Assembly (NCBI GenBank): GCA_916610825.1
Contig: OU744449.1
Coordinates: 7,894,243 to 7,958,242 of the forward strand
DNA length: 64,000 nucleotides
Origin: Haliclystus octoradiatus
Taxonomy: Eukaryota > Cnidaria > Staurozoa > Stauromedusae > Haliclystidae
Reading direction: 5' to 3'
In this document: positions 37,040-49,651 of the stretch, piece after piece
Position numbering within the stretch: position 1 is the stretch's first letter
Layout of the letters: each line of letters begins with the position of its first letter
Position numbers and translations under genes: made by a program
The notes under the pieces: generated by a model
What the model was told of the DNA's origin: nothing
Seen by the model: only the letters and a program-made list of their open reading frames with translations
Database searches by the model: none

Positions 37040-40000
37040 CGTACTTTCCAGAAAAGAAAGTTGGATTTTCTGTATATACTATGTACAATCTTCTATAAAT
37101 ATGTGGTTGTGCACATATACTGACAGGTTGTTTTTGTAAGATAAATTAATACGCAAACTTCTTGTTTGATAATTCAGTGATAGAAAAAAGATTTAGTGAA
37201 TTGGGAAAATGAGATTTTTAATTGTTCAGCCTCCATTCCATACCCCGAAGGATCATCGTTAAATGATAACAATATGGGGACGTGTACGTATACTTATAAC
37301 ACTTTAAGCGTATCCAATTCCAAGAGAATTAATATTTTCTCGTGACATTTTCAAATTTCTGAAAAATGTCACCATTATTATTTTGCTAGAAAGTAAAATG
37401 AAAAATAAGCAATTGAGGTAATGCTGATCAAGTTAGGAGTTTTGTTTGTGATATTTTGTATTATTAATTTGAATCGGTTTTCCTGAAAATGGCGCACGTT
37501 CGTCAACATATTTTAGGGGGTTATACCCCTTGGACTATATGGTTTTATAATGACGTAATTTACAGGATCTACGTAGATTGATAAGAAAAACAAGAAACAT
37601 TGATATCAATGCCAAACTGAAATTTATGATTACCATTGCATAAGTGACAGAAACAATAGATATATATATATTTATATATTTCTTTTTCTTTATCCTCTCG
37701 AAAAACATGACATTCATATAATGATATTTCATTCGTGTGTATTAAATAAAACATTTAATGTATAATCAGACATAATTATGTCTCGAATAGAGAAGTAATA
37801 TAGTAATTATTTACTGTTATTTAGTTAGGAGAGGTGATGCACTAGAATCGTAAAACAACATTTATATGTATATAATTTACAATCTCCCTTCGAAATTTCA
37901 TACTAATTACCTACTTTCTAGCGTTGAATTTATACAAAAATACAGTTCAAATTTTCATCGCACTCCATACCTTATATTTGTTGGGTTCCTTAATGAATTT
38001 ATTTATAGTGTTTCAATTGCAACTGCCAATATTCATTACTGTTCTCCTATTAAACATTCAACTTTTAATTAAATCTATAGACACATATTATTACAAAAGA
38101 AAAACCAGCAACAAGCTTAAATCCCCAAACAAAAAAGATCGATTTTTTATTAGCAGGTAAAACTTTAAGATCAAAACGTGCTTCTATGTTCTCCAAAGTT
38201 CCTTTTCAAAATTTTGACGGAAAAGATCATTGATCAGCTCTATATTATAGTTATATCATCATTGTATTTTACAGTTCTGATTAATACTCGAATATATTGT
38301 CAAAACATTTTTCTGAGATTCTGCTGTTGGCAATGCAATAAATTAAGTCGATTGCCATGAAAATATCGTGAAAACACGATGAAAATATACAAAAGACAAA
38401 ACGATAAATCTTTCAAAGTTTGAAAACCATGAAAACATCCATATATTCACGAAATTAAAATGTGAAGAAATTGCCATAAAAATGCCTTTAAATGTCACGA
38501 TTTCTTCATGGTTTTGGTGCCAGCTAGCATTGGTTAGAAATATGAAACTGGTGATCATTCAAGGTTTAAGAGATCTAGCAGAATTCCTTCATACTTTGCT
38601 ATAAGAACACATTTCATCAAAACATTCTTCTGTGACTCATTTTGAAAACACCTTTTTCTATAATATAGAAAATCATAGTTTCAATTAGATTAAATCATAC
38701 CATCGTACAATCATACCATTTCCAACCAATAGGGGTAGAGAGAGAGACCAGTGGTTGTTTTGGTGAAAAATGAAATCTTAATATTATATTTGCAAAGTAC
38801 TTAATACGTGCAAGATGTGAATGCCCATGCAGTACTCCTTTCAGACACACACATTGTACATCACTATACAATAAGGCCATAATAATATCAGATTTACATT
38901 GCAGAAAAATCATTAAGGGTACATTTCAGGCTGACATTTCTGGAAACTCCCGTAGAAACTGAAACCTTATATAAAAATGTAAAGAAATGATACGTGAAAT
39001 GTTGTAGGACTGTACACAGTAAAGCATGTATAGTAGAATTGCGCAGTAATACTTAAAATATATTTCTGACAACGACATTAAATTATTCCTATGTGTCGAA
39101 TATATATTCAATTCAATAAATATAAAGTAGCAAATTTCTCGTTCATAACCCAAGGAGATTTTTAATCTTTATGGAAACATGTGAATCCATTATGTCTTTT
39201 ATACGATATACAACATCTGTGAGGCATTGAATTGTGCGAATTGCCATATTGTATCAAATCTGTTGCCTAAATAAAATTTAATTTATTGTGATCAATTTCA
39301 ATGTTTATTCCTATTTTCTCAGTATTGGGTTTAGCAAAATATACGCTTTGATTAAATTGTGAGTTTCTAGAGAAAATTGAACAAAAATCAGTGGCTGTGA
39401 CTTACAATTACAATTTTTTAATTTTCTAACTTTTTCTGTCTATGGGAATATTGGATTTACTGCATCCCTCAGTTATCGAGGCTTCACTATACCTGAGGTT
39501 ATGAAATGGGTATATAATTCAACAGAAATCAACATTGGCTTTGATTATATATACTCCAAAAAATATTGCATCAACAAAATGACCAACATTCTGAAGCTAT
39601 ACAATTAATAATTCCCCCAATTTTTTTTTCATGATCTAATCAGCTATCAATGTGATTGAATGAGAACTTATAATACAAAGATATTGTATAAAGTTGTACT
39701 TTTAACAAATCTTTTATAGGCTCATTTGTTTATTTCATTATAGTTTGCTAATAATATCCATAAACTCGCTTATTCTGAAATTATACAAAAAATATCATAT
39801 AATTGTAAAATTAATAAGTTTGTGAATTGATCGTGGCACCGTTTAGAGAATACAATATTTGTTTTTTCTTGTGCAACTGGTACTTGACATGAACTGAAAA
39901 AAGTTGAAAAGTTTTTCAAACAACTGCTGGTCGATCATTTAATATTCGTGCAAAACATTTCTCTGTGATTTTCTTTTTCGTTTTCTCTATAAGTGAATTA

Positions 40001-40580
40001 TGAAAAGTAAAAGCCAATATTTTATAAGAGTAATCCTCACAATCGAGGCAAAAATCTATACAAATTTTTTTCTTGTAGAAATATTGCACCAATCTTTGAT
40101 TCAAGACATTTAAATGCAACTTTCTCAGTTTTCTTTGAAAGGAACATATTAAACAATATAGATATACAAAAATGTGGAAAGAAAAATGTTGGTTTCACTG
40201 CTTAATTGAAAATGTGTTGGCTATTTTCATTTAGTATGCAGATACAAAATTATTCAAGAGAATAATATCTGACACCTGATATTTGCCCGCTAATTTTATG
40301 CACAAAACGTATCTCTTCGAGTTGATTGCTAAAGATAGTATTCTTCAAAGATTCTGCAAGCTGTATATTTGAACAATTTAGAATTTGAACTGCTAATTCT
40401 TTAGACTGCCCATCATCCCATGGTCTGATTGTTAGTTACTTCAAAGTTCAGAGGCTGATAAGCTATTCAGATTGATCAGCTAGGATCATATTCGTGTTCA
40501 CCCATTCGTCCCAGTTGGGAACAATCCCTTAGTCATTTCTTATAAGAGAAGTGAAGTAGAGTTTATAGACAACAAATGAA
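37040..40580. other. intergenic between minicollagens E and F
   Basis: About 3.5 kb of AT-rich DNA with several short open frames on both strands, none with motifs or convincing exon boundaries. Confidence 0.55.
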
Positions 40581-40858
40581 TACAATAAGTTTATTTTCTC
40601 ATGCCATTCCAATTTATTCCAATGTGAAATATCAAAAAGGCAGGGTAAGCGAGAAAGGTCACATCACATAGTATGTATTCTACGTTATTTTTACAAACAA
40701 TTAATTAATATGATCGTCATTGACAAATAACTCAAAATAACATTCATTGCGAGTTCTTAGACGCGCACTACTCAATTAAGCACGCCCGTGTCAGATGATA
40801 GTTTATGAGTTGTAAATCATTCCAGGAATCGTCAATCGAATTGTAGTGAAGATACCAT

Positions 40859-41534
40859 TTACTTCCTCTTGGCTGGGCAACAGTAAGTTGGGCATGATGC
40901 AACACATTGTTGTGGGCAGATTGGTGGGCATGGTGCTGGTGCTGGTGCAGGCTGTCCTGGTGGTCCTCCTGGTCCTGGTGGTCCTGGTGGTCCTGGTGGT
41001 CCTGGAAGTCCTGGTGGTCCAGCTGGTCCTGGTGCTCCTGGAGGTCCTGGACGTCCTGGGGGTCCTGGGTTTCCTGGGATTGGTGCTGGTGGTGGTGGTG
41101 GTGGTGGAGGAGGTGGTGGTGGTGGAGGTGGTGGTGGTGGTGGTGGTGGGGGTGGTGGTGGTGGTGGTGCACAACATACTGGAGCACATGCTGGTGCACA
41201 TGCGGCTGGGCATGATGGAGCGCAAGGGTTGGCCTCACGTTTCAACATTTCTAAATAGAGACAAAAAAGAAAGAGTGTTTCAGTAAATCATCAAAATATA
41301 AACATGCGCAGTTGAAGAGAGTCCAATTATGAAGCCCAATTGTATCAGAGTCTTGAGAAAAGGGACCAAACTCCATTCGAGCAATAGTTCAAATCAGATA
41401 ATGGTCATCAGCCAATCATTAGTATAATTATCAACCAAAGTGAAGATTAAATTTATGAACTTACCGTGGAGGGTTTTGGCATTGGCATAAGCCAAGCACA
41501 TAACGAAGCAAACGACGATGATTCTTGCTGCCAT
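40859..41534 (-). CDS. minicollagen F, canonical architecture
   Basis: Minicollagen of 153 residues, the most textbook member here. Exon 1 (41534-41465) encodes the signal peptide MAARIIVVCFVMCLAYANA, phase 1; the intron is 41464-41251 and exon 2 is 41250-40859. The propeptide ends [26 protein letters not shown], polyproline of roughly 28 residues, 14 uninterrupted Gly-X-Y triplets starting GNPGPPGRP, a short Pro-Ala spacer (QPAPAPAP), C-CRD CPPICPQQCVASCPTYCC, and the basic tail PAKRK. AATAAA on the coding strand at 40595-40590 is a candidate poly(A) signal. A 5'UTR intron is implied by the tttttaag acceptor 6 bp before the ATG and a donor near 41727. Confidence 0.95.
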
Positions 41535-41726
41535 TTTGACCTTAAAAATAGAACAAAGAAGAAATCAATAATGTGTTCCAATGAATACATCTTTAAAAGC
41601 CAACTCTTTTTTCTGTTAATATCACTGACTAGTTCATAATAGTTGTAGTAGTAGTAGAATAATTAAAGCCAATCAATGTATTAGTGCATGTCTCTCTCTA
41701 TTTCTTTCTCTCTCTGTTGCTTACCT

Positions 41727-41792
41727 GTGTGTGTTGTCAACAGCTCGATGAGAAGATTCTGATTGTTAAAGTTCTGATATGGAACTTTTATA
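41727..41792 (-). promoter_or_regulatory. TATA box and predicted 5'UTR exon of minicollagen F
   Basis: The coding strand carries TATAAAAG at 41792-41785. About 60 bp downstream the sequence ends CACACACAG followed by a gtaagc donor, giving a short noncoding first exon (about 41762-41728). It is the clearest core promoter in the cluster. Confidence 0.6.
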
Positions 41793-41799
41793 GCAGGCC

Positions 41800-44629
41800 T
41801 AGCTTATGAATAATTACTTTGATACGACGTGTAACGTCATTGAGCAATGAAAGCATTGTGTTTAGTGATCTTTGACTGTAAACACTATTGAAAGGTGCTG
41901 ATGTGAATCAAAGTAAAACCAGCTCCTCTATTGCATATTTAATGAATGTTAAAAGTCTCAAAAGATCACTGAACACGCAAATCAAATTTACGGTCAAGCA
42001 TAACAAAGACTCAATGGCTTGTGACCTCGTTTTAGCAGGTTGAAGCAGCGTGGTCATTATTTAACTGCTTTACCTGCCTCTTTATTACGTAGTAAAGCTA
42101 AAATCCATAGAGAAATATTAGCATGCATTACAGTTTTAAGAGCTGAAATCATTTGCTTCGCTGCATTTACTTGAAAATATTATATTTTGATGATATTTCT
42201 CTTCAAGAAAAAACAGGAATTGAATTTTAAAATCTTTAAAAGTTAATTTGCTGAAAAACAGGTCATATTTTTAACTTCAAAATATCCTTATTGGAGGCAT
42301 TTACTTTAATACTTCTTGTTAAAGTATTCTGGAGTGTATTTTGAGGTTTTTTACGTGATAGAATATTGGAAGTCCCTATTAAAATGTTACTAATGCAAGA
42401 TGTAACCTAGGCGACAAGCGACCACTTAGAGGACGATGGTCGAAAGATCAACAGGGGTCAGATACAATTTGCTTAATTTCTTAGCCCCGAGGCCGCTACG
42501 AATCATAACGTTTTCTTAAAGGTATCTCCCTTACTATAGTTAGATTTTTTAACAATATATTTTGTTTGAACAGAGCACATTAATTCTTTGGTATATTTAA
42601 TGCATTTTAAAGTAAGTTAATATCCAAATACCCAGCTGAAATTGGAAAGTTGTAACAGTTTGGTTATATCGAAAATGAGAAAAATACGAATGGAAACGTT
42701 ATATTTTAATGATTGATTAAATGATTGACTAATACTCCAATGCTGTTGTATACAACAATGTCATTTTAATAAATTATTTATGATTATGAATCTTTTTGAT
42801 ATTTTGAATTTGAAAAGTCTGTACTGTATTTTGTATTTATTGTGTCTCTAAATTGCTTCGTATCCTGCAATTAATCAGGTTAAACTAGTTTTCTAGCCAT
42901 TTCAAATTTTAGACTGTGAAAGATAGCGTGGCTTTAACAAGATTTTGCAATGCTGATGTTCGCTACTATTGATACAATTCGGTATACATGTTCGCTATCT
43001 TATCAACCCAGAAGTGTTTTCAAACTTCCAAGCTAACAAAGAACACGGCATATAGAGAAGTACGTACATATGAAGTAGCGGACACTATCATTGTGAAGAA
43101 TATGTTAAATTTCTAATTAACGTTTCGTTATGATGGTCAGTATAGAATATGCGACAAAATTACTGCTATTATTGTGAACATAGTTGTTTTTGAAAGTAGA
43201 TTTCTGACAACATTGAAACCGAGAAATATTTTATTGAAACTAAACTTGTATGTATGAATGTTGTTTTAATACATGAATAACTCAATGATCATTTGAATAT
43301 ATTTACCACGACTCACGAGGCATTTGATTAGCTCTCAATTAATCGTATAACATTGTGTGTGTTATATTCTTTCAACCAGAATCATTTTTCTCGTGCATGC
43401 TACATATATATCACCGATGGGCTTCGGGTATAGACGATTGTGTTTTTCAAGCTCCATGATGGCTTATGGGACACTTTTGTGGTTGTTTTGATTTTGATTT
43501 GTGTGTCCGTCGCGGGAAGTATCGCAAAATGTATAAATCTGAGGTCAGGTTGAAAAGAATGATTATGTATTATCTGAAAAAAATTCCCTTCTTTGTTAAT
43601 TTAATTTTGAAATATACAACGTTATCAATGTAATGCATTTATTTTTTGAGGGGGGTGTCAAGCAATAAGTTTGCCGACTTCACAAGAATCCGATGAATCC
43701 GATCCTGATATGTAACCGTAAATTGGAAGCAGGTTTAAGGTGTGGTATGCGGAGTTGATTCCGCCACACAAAGGTTTGCCATGCGTGGCTGAATTGTACA
43801 TTGACGTAAGGTCATCATCGGGAGACTTAGCGAGTGTAGCGAGGAAAAGTTTTTGGGCCATCTTTGTAAGAGATCCCATCGCATATGACCAAAATTTATC
43901 TCGTCTGTCCTGATTAAACACCAAAATTGAAGATAATTGTTTCTACGGTATTCGTGATTTGCGTGGACATGAATAAATGGACAATAATTGAAAGAACTCT
44001 CTTATTTCTACTCTTAGAAAGCGAACATCACAATACTCCTTTGTCATTCTTCTCTCTTCTGCCAACTGGAGACATTTCGAGGCAGATTTGCCGACTAACA
44101 AAGTCGCCAGGGGGTGTCACGCCCACAATACCCCATACTAGGAACGACCCTATACTCCAATCGTAACCTGCATTTGCTCTTATATCAATACAGTATTTGA
44201 TTTGATAGCAAATATAGAAGAAATGATGACATCTTTTCTGCTGGATCTGGCCCGAAATCCAGATGCATCGATGGATTTATGTTAAAGGACCCATAAACCA
44301 CGTGCTCGTAAAATTACTCCATAATATATATATATTATTTGACAGCAAAAGTCGGTGGACAGCAATGTATATTATGCAGTCGTAATAATGATTACGATAT
44401 GGCGATAAAGCTTTAATGCATAAAATCCTGTGTACAACCGCTTGAAGATTTACATAAATACGTTTGCTAGAAATGATTTCTGTGCAATATTTGACGCCTT
44501 GATGGTCTTCACTATCATGAAATTGAGACTATAGCATAAATTAGAGAGGCTACGTACAGCATGAATCGACGGCTTCTATCTAGAGCCTTCTACTTCTCTC
44601 CGGTAGAGATGAATGGTCACCCGATAAAT
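41800..44629. other. intergenic, with an unrecognised GC-richer patch at 43640-44170
   Basis: Mostly AT-rich. Around 43658-43924 (minus) and 43927-44166 (plus) two head-to-head frames of 88 and 79 codons occur in a GC-richer stretch. I recognise no domain; they may be relics of an older insertion. Confidence 0.4.
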
Positions 44630-45025
44630 TCGGTCGTGGCTAGATCAGGGGTAACTCAAAGACATTCTATCATTTTTTAAAGCTGCTTTTATTTGTATTA
44701 AATTCTGTTTTCAACCGATTTTCAAAATTAATTTTGCATATGGTACCTTTGTATATTTACTGCTAATATATCATGTGTAAAATGAAAAGTAAAAAAGTTA
44801 TTACACTTTTGAACTAAACTTGTAGGTAATCGTTTATGTTTGACTAACATTTGTTGCAATAACTATTTTATTTTTCATTTCATGCAAGGTAGATTGTAGT
44901 AAATGTGCAAACGTAACATATGCAAAAAGAATTTTGATAATCGATAGAAAGCAGAATTTAATACAAATAAAATGCAGCAGCGATAAAATGATTAATTGAT
45001 TTTCCCCTGATCTAGCCACGACCGA
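44630..45025. mobile_element. long inverted-repeat element
   Basis: Left arm 44630-44748 (TCGGTCGTGGCTAGATCAGG, TATTTGTATTAAATTCTG, TTTTGCATATGGTA) pairs with right arm 44912-45025. Each arm is about 115 bp and the spacer is about 165 bp. No ORF of note. Confidence 0.85.
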
Positions 45026-45029
45026 TAAA

Positions 45030-46877
45030 GTCATGTCCGTCACAACTTCAAATCGAGACTACTATTTGAAATCTAATCGAATCCGAAGTAATTTGAAAGA
45101 TTTTGTCGCACTGTCAATTAAGGCGGACAACAGGTTTTCTAACAACTGTGTCTGTTCGAACTTCTATTTTACTTCAAATCGAATGCTTAATTGCTTATTA
45201 TGCATTTTCGTATATGATGTTCATCAGTTTTTATTTGAAATAAACTACCAATGCCCTCATTCCAAACTATAACTGTCGCTCTTGAATTTGTCTGTGTGTA
45301 TACAGGTCATATCACACGTGAAGGGTCTTGAAAGTTTTCTGAAGTATAATTTGAAAATATTATTGCTAGAAATCGAGAAGGCTCTAGTGTGAGCGTTTAT
45401 ATGTTTATTATACTGTACAGAGATTTACACTTATAAAACAGTTTGATTTTATGAATTGAGAAGGCAGATTTAACTGCTATATACATTGATGAGAACTGTA
45501 AAATTATGTTGAAGAAACAATAATAACAACGTTGATTGAATTGATTTCTATGTTTCTTCTTATGAATAATAATATTAATTCCAAGTTGATATGTTGATAG
45601 TAAGTTAGTTTAAAGATAATAAGATCATTTATATTCTACATTTGCTGTATTTATAGTGTTTTAAAAGAAAGCTAGAATCTGCTAGATCATGCATGGTCAT
45701 TGTGAGTCAAGCGGGGAGTCATGAGGCTCTCCTTGTTCTAGAATGTTCTAGATGGTTCAGGAAGGTTCCTAAAGCATCTTGACGCCATTTTACAAAATTT
45801 TCTTTTCTTATGTAGCATTTTGCATAAAGAGAAACTCGGAAATCTCCATACGGCATATTTTCACTATTGAAAAACATCGTACGCCCAATCAGAGTCGCAT
45901 ACCATGCTCTTTCACTGTCGAAAGGAGTGAAGTGTGATTTCTAATTCGCCGAAATTTATTATGTAAATCTCTGTATGTATGCGATAAATAAATATACGTA
46001 GAAATACATACAAAGAATAATATCCCTTTTCATAAAACCTAGATCCAATTTGATTGATTAATTCCAACTCGTGGTATCGTTATAAATTATAATTAGTTAG
46101 CTTATAGGTTTTGATTCAAATTATAAGTAATGAGCTAACTACAGTAGTTAAAATTGTTGCCAGTCATTGGAGTAAGTCAAATAGTTTGAGTTGAATTAAA
46201 ATCGATTTTAATGAGTTAAGATAAATCCAATGCAAAGAATGATCTCGTTTTGAAGTTCTGACGTACATGACTGTATCGAGTGACGATTCGATGGTATCTA
46301 ACAAATTCTGTATTACCAAACATTTTTAATACTCTGTCTTCAAGAAAATATAGAGTACCTCAAAGCAGATTCAAACACACACAATAAACACTGTTGTGTG
46401 ACATTTTCCAATGTATACGTCGCAACAAGATGTTTCCTAAATCTTGATTAATCTGCATACAGAAATCCTATAGTAGGCATGATACAATAGTTATCCTTAA
46501 TTTTTGATGGCAAGTAGCTATAGCATGCATGTATTACGTTTACGTATCTTCATGTATCCTATGTATGCTTAATCCAGAACATATCAAAAATATACCTATA
46601 TGTGGAGTTGTTTTTTTTCATTATATTTTAATCCATTTTTAATTAATTTTATTACATTTTATATTTTCTAAAAAAAAAAGAAAAAAGATACGAGGATGTA
46701 AGATCTAAAAAACTATTTACAACTTTGAACTTTGCATATTATCTACATGTTAAAAATTTCTGTAATGCCATCACAAGTCGGTAAAGTTCTCATAATGCTT
46801 ATTAGAAAATGTGGATTAGAAGAGGTGTCACTGAGTTATTCTTAAAGGGATAGAAAACGGTTAATATGTATTGAATC
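45030..46877. other. intergenic, no feature recognised
   Basis: Spacer between the inverted-repeat element and the 176-bp array; nothing recognisable on either strand. Confidence 0.55.
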
Positions 46878-47408
46878 ATCATGCTTGGAATTTTGAACGT
46901 TGGATGTATTGAGATCCATCGATTTGATGACAGAGAAGTCCTTTCTAGAAGTATAATATGTGCGTCCTTACTTTTGTGTATTTAAGGGGAAGGGTTCAAT
47001 ACACCACCTCCCGATAATTGCATGTGAGATTATTTGACAAAAGACATACCACATCATGCTTGGAATTTTGAACGTTGGATGTATTGAGATCCATGGATTT
47101 GATGACAGAGAAGTCCTTTCTAGAAGTATAATATGTGCGTCCTTATACTTTTGTGTATTTAAGGGGAAGGGTTCAATACACCACCTCCCGATATTTGCAT
47201 GTGAGATTATTTGACAAAAGACATACCACATCATGCTTGGAATTTTGAACGTTGGATGTATTGAGATCCATGGATTTGATGACAGAGAAGTCCTTTCTAG
47301 AAGTATAATATGTGCGTTCTTACTTTTGTGTATTTAAGGGGAAGGGTTCAATACTCCACCTCCCGATAATTGCATGTGAGATTATTTGACAAAAGACATA
47401 CCACATCA
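46878..47408. repeat. tandem array, three copies of about 176 bp
   Basis: ATCATGCTTGGAATTTTG starts copies at 46878, 47053 and 47230. The copies are nearly identical, so expansion is recent. No gene; the 88-aa minus-strand reading frame is a product of the repeat. Confidence 0.95.
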
Positions 47409-47466
47409 TCAACCCGGGGGTGCTTCCATACGTTTGATATAATGGGGACGCTTATATACTAAAGGG

Positions 47467-47597
47467 TAATAATAAAATTTATGTTTATCTTATAGCAGAG
47501 ATAATATAGGGCTCTATGTCTTCATTTGACAGAGCGGTAAGTAATAATAATATATGGTGAATGAGTCAAAGATTACACATTCTTTACTGTTACTCAA
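47467..47597. repeat. dispersed repeat, second copy
   Basis: Same units as at 19336-19487, the right half inverted relative to that copy. Confidence 0.8.
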
Positions 47598-48366
47598 GTT
47601 TCACGCATTTCAAGTTTTACTGCGATCTCAATTCTCAAGGAAGAGGTTTTACTCGATATTTTGATAGTTAACTTCTATATTTTCATTTTCAAATTTCACC
47701 CAGCGGAGCGGGTTCGCTTCACTAATTAGTAATATTATTTTTCTTATGATCTGAAACTTTTTACGGTTATTCTGCCAAAGTTCTATTTAAATAATGACCT
47801 CATCGAAGCGCAATGTGAGTTATCTCCGGGTTATCATTATATGTTAATAAAATCAACCCCTCGCATCATAAAGATAGTAAAGATACATTACTTCAGTTGG
47901 CGCTTTCAAATTATAGTGGCATGTATCACATGTCGAGCCATTACACTCCAAGCAGTACAAATTTCATTATATAAATGATCCACAAAGATTGGTATGCCGC
48001 AAGGTATGGCCTATTGGAATTATATATTATTGATTAGAAGTAAGCAACAGTGGTCTACAGAATACTGAAACATTGAGTCCCGTGTCTTCCAGCATATCAT
48101 ACTTAATGCAGTAAATTATTGAATCTGATAATTTGAGAGATTGAATTGAAACACAATTGAAATGGTTAAAAAACAAAGCATCAGAGTATCTGAAAAAATT
48201 AAGAAACTGTTGTGACTTGTCTTTGTTTTATTATAAAATCATTCAATTGTTCCAGATGATACATCAATTTCTTTAGACTTCAGTTTTTCCATTGAATTGC
48301 AGTTGATAGAATCAATCCATGTTGATCATAGTAATCTTTCAAATGCAATGCTCCTTCTTGCGATAT

Positions 48367-49651
48367 TTAACAGCATTGTGGAGGGCATGATGGCAAGCAA
48401 GTGATAGGGCAAGCCACAGGGCATGGAGGAGGAGGTGGTGGTGGTGGAGGTGGAGGTGGTGGGGGTGGTGGTGGCGGTGGTGGAGGTGGTGGTGGAGGTG
48501 GTGGTGGTGGTGGAGGTGGTGGAGGTGGTGGTGGTGGAGGTGGTGGAGGAGGTGGTGGGGGTGGTGGTGGTGGTGGGGGTGGTGGTGGAGGAGGTGGTGG
48601 TGGAGGTGGTGGTGGTGGCGGTGGTGGGGGTGGTGGTGGTGGTGATGGAGCAGGCATTCCTGGTGGTCCTCCTGGTCCTGGAGGTCCTGGAGGTCCTGGA
48701 GGTCCCGGTGGTCCTGGTGGTCCTCCTGGTCCTGGTCCTCCTGGGCCACCTGGACGTCCTGGTGGTCCTGGTGGACCTGGTGGAGCTGGTGGAGGAGGTG
48801 GTGGTGGTGGTGGTGGTGGTGGAGGAGGTGGAGGTGGTGGCGGTGGTGGTGGTGGCGGTGGAGGTGGTGGTGGAGGTGGTGGTGGTGGCGGCGGTGGTGG
48901 TGGAGGTGGAGGTGGTGGAGGAGGTGGAGGTGGTGGAGGGGGTGGTGGTGGTGGTGGAGGAGGTGGTGGTGGTGGTGGTGGAGGTGGTGGAGGAGGTGGA
49001 GCACAGCAAATTGGTGCACAGACTGGTGCGCAGATTGCTGGACAAGGTGTACCACAGGCATCAAATTGTCTTTTGAATAAATCTGTAAAATGAAGGGAAT
49101 CCATATATTGCCATGTTTCATTTTATATACATTTTAAGTTGAACATTTGTATTTGGGATTTGATACGCCTGGCTGATTTTTCTTATAAATTTGTCTGGCT
49201 CGTTAAATAAACAATATTGAGTCACAATACAACGAATATGTAGTACAACGAATCAGTATGGCCATCCAAAGACAAATTGAAACTTGAGTCATGGGCACGA
49301 TCATGCATAAAGAAAGCGAGTATTACTTTATTAAAGGACTTTATCTGTTTTTAATTCAATTTTATTTAATTTTGCTAATTTTGTTTATTTAAGAAGTAAT
49401 TTTTAATTCAATTCTACTTAATGATCCTTTTACAATTTTTCTTAGTAAGATGTTTTACATACTCTCAATTTTCAATTTTATAACTATGTATATACACTAT
49501 TCAAATAAAATATTATCATTTCAAAAGTGCTAAAAGAAAAGAGTTGTATATATAATGCTGTATTTATGACTGACTAACCTTTTTTGTGCTTCCTAGCATG
49601 GGAAGCTGCTACTAGCAGCACAAGTGCTGTAACTAGCACTGAAAGTCTCAT
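48367..49651 (-). CDS. minicollagen G, giant polyproline tracts
   Basis: Minicollagen of 262 residues. Exon 1 (49651-49579) encodes the signal peptide MRLSVLVTALVLLVAASHA, phase 1, donor gttagt; the intron is 49578-49083 and exon 2 is 49082-48367. The propeptide ends LFKR. N-CRD CGTPCPAICAPVCAPICC, then 71 consecutive prolines (48999-48787), Ala, 14 uninterrupted Gly-X-Y triplets including GRP, GGP and GMP, then PAPS, 73 consecutive prolines (48642-48424) and C-CRD CPVACPITCLPSCPPQCC ending at the last cysteine. Codons CCA and CCT dominate with scattered CCC and CCG, so the tracts are imperfect triplet repeats rather than a pure microsatellite. AATAAA on the coding strand is at 48232-48227. 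A ccatttcag acceptor sits 3 bp before the ATG; a gtgagt donor at 51319 and exon end at 51320 may be the 5'UTR exon, giving a UTR intron of about 1.7 kb. Confidence 0.94.

Noticed and set aside
43658-44166. Pair of head-to-head genes
   Set aside because: No motifs, no splice evidence and no recognisable family; kept only as an unrecognised patch.
46968-47234. 88-codon minus-strand protein with an internal repeat
   Set aside because: It is produced by the 176-bp tandem array and has no recognisable domain.
48401-49093. Long plus-strand frame of poly-glycine, and His/Thr/Trp-rich frames over every minicollagen exon
   Set aside because: They are other readings of GGT/GGA repeats. Only the minus-strand collagen frame has signal peptide exons, CRD cysteines and splice sites.
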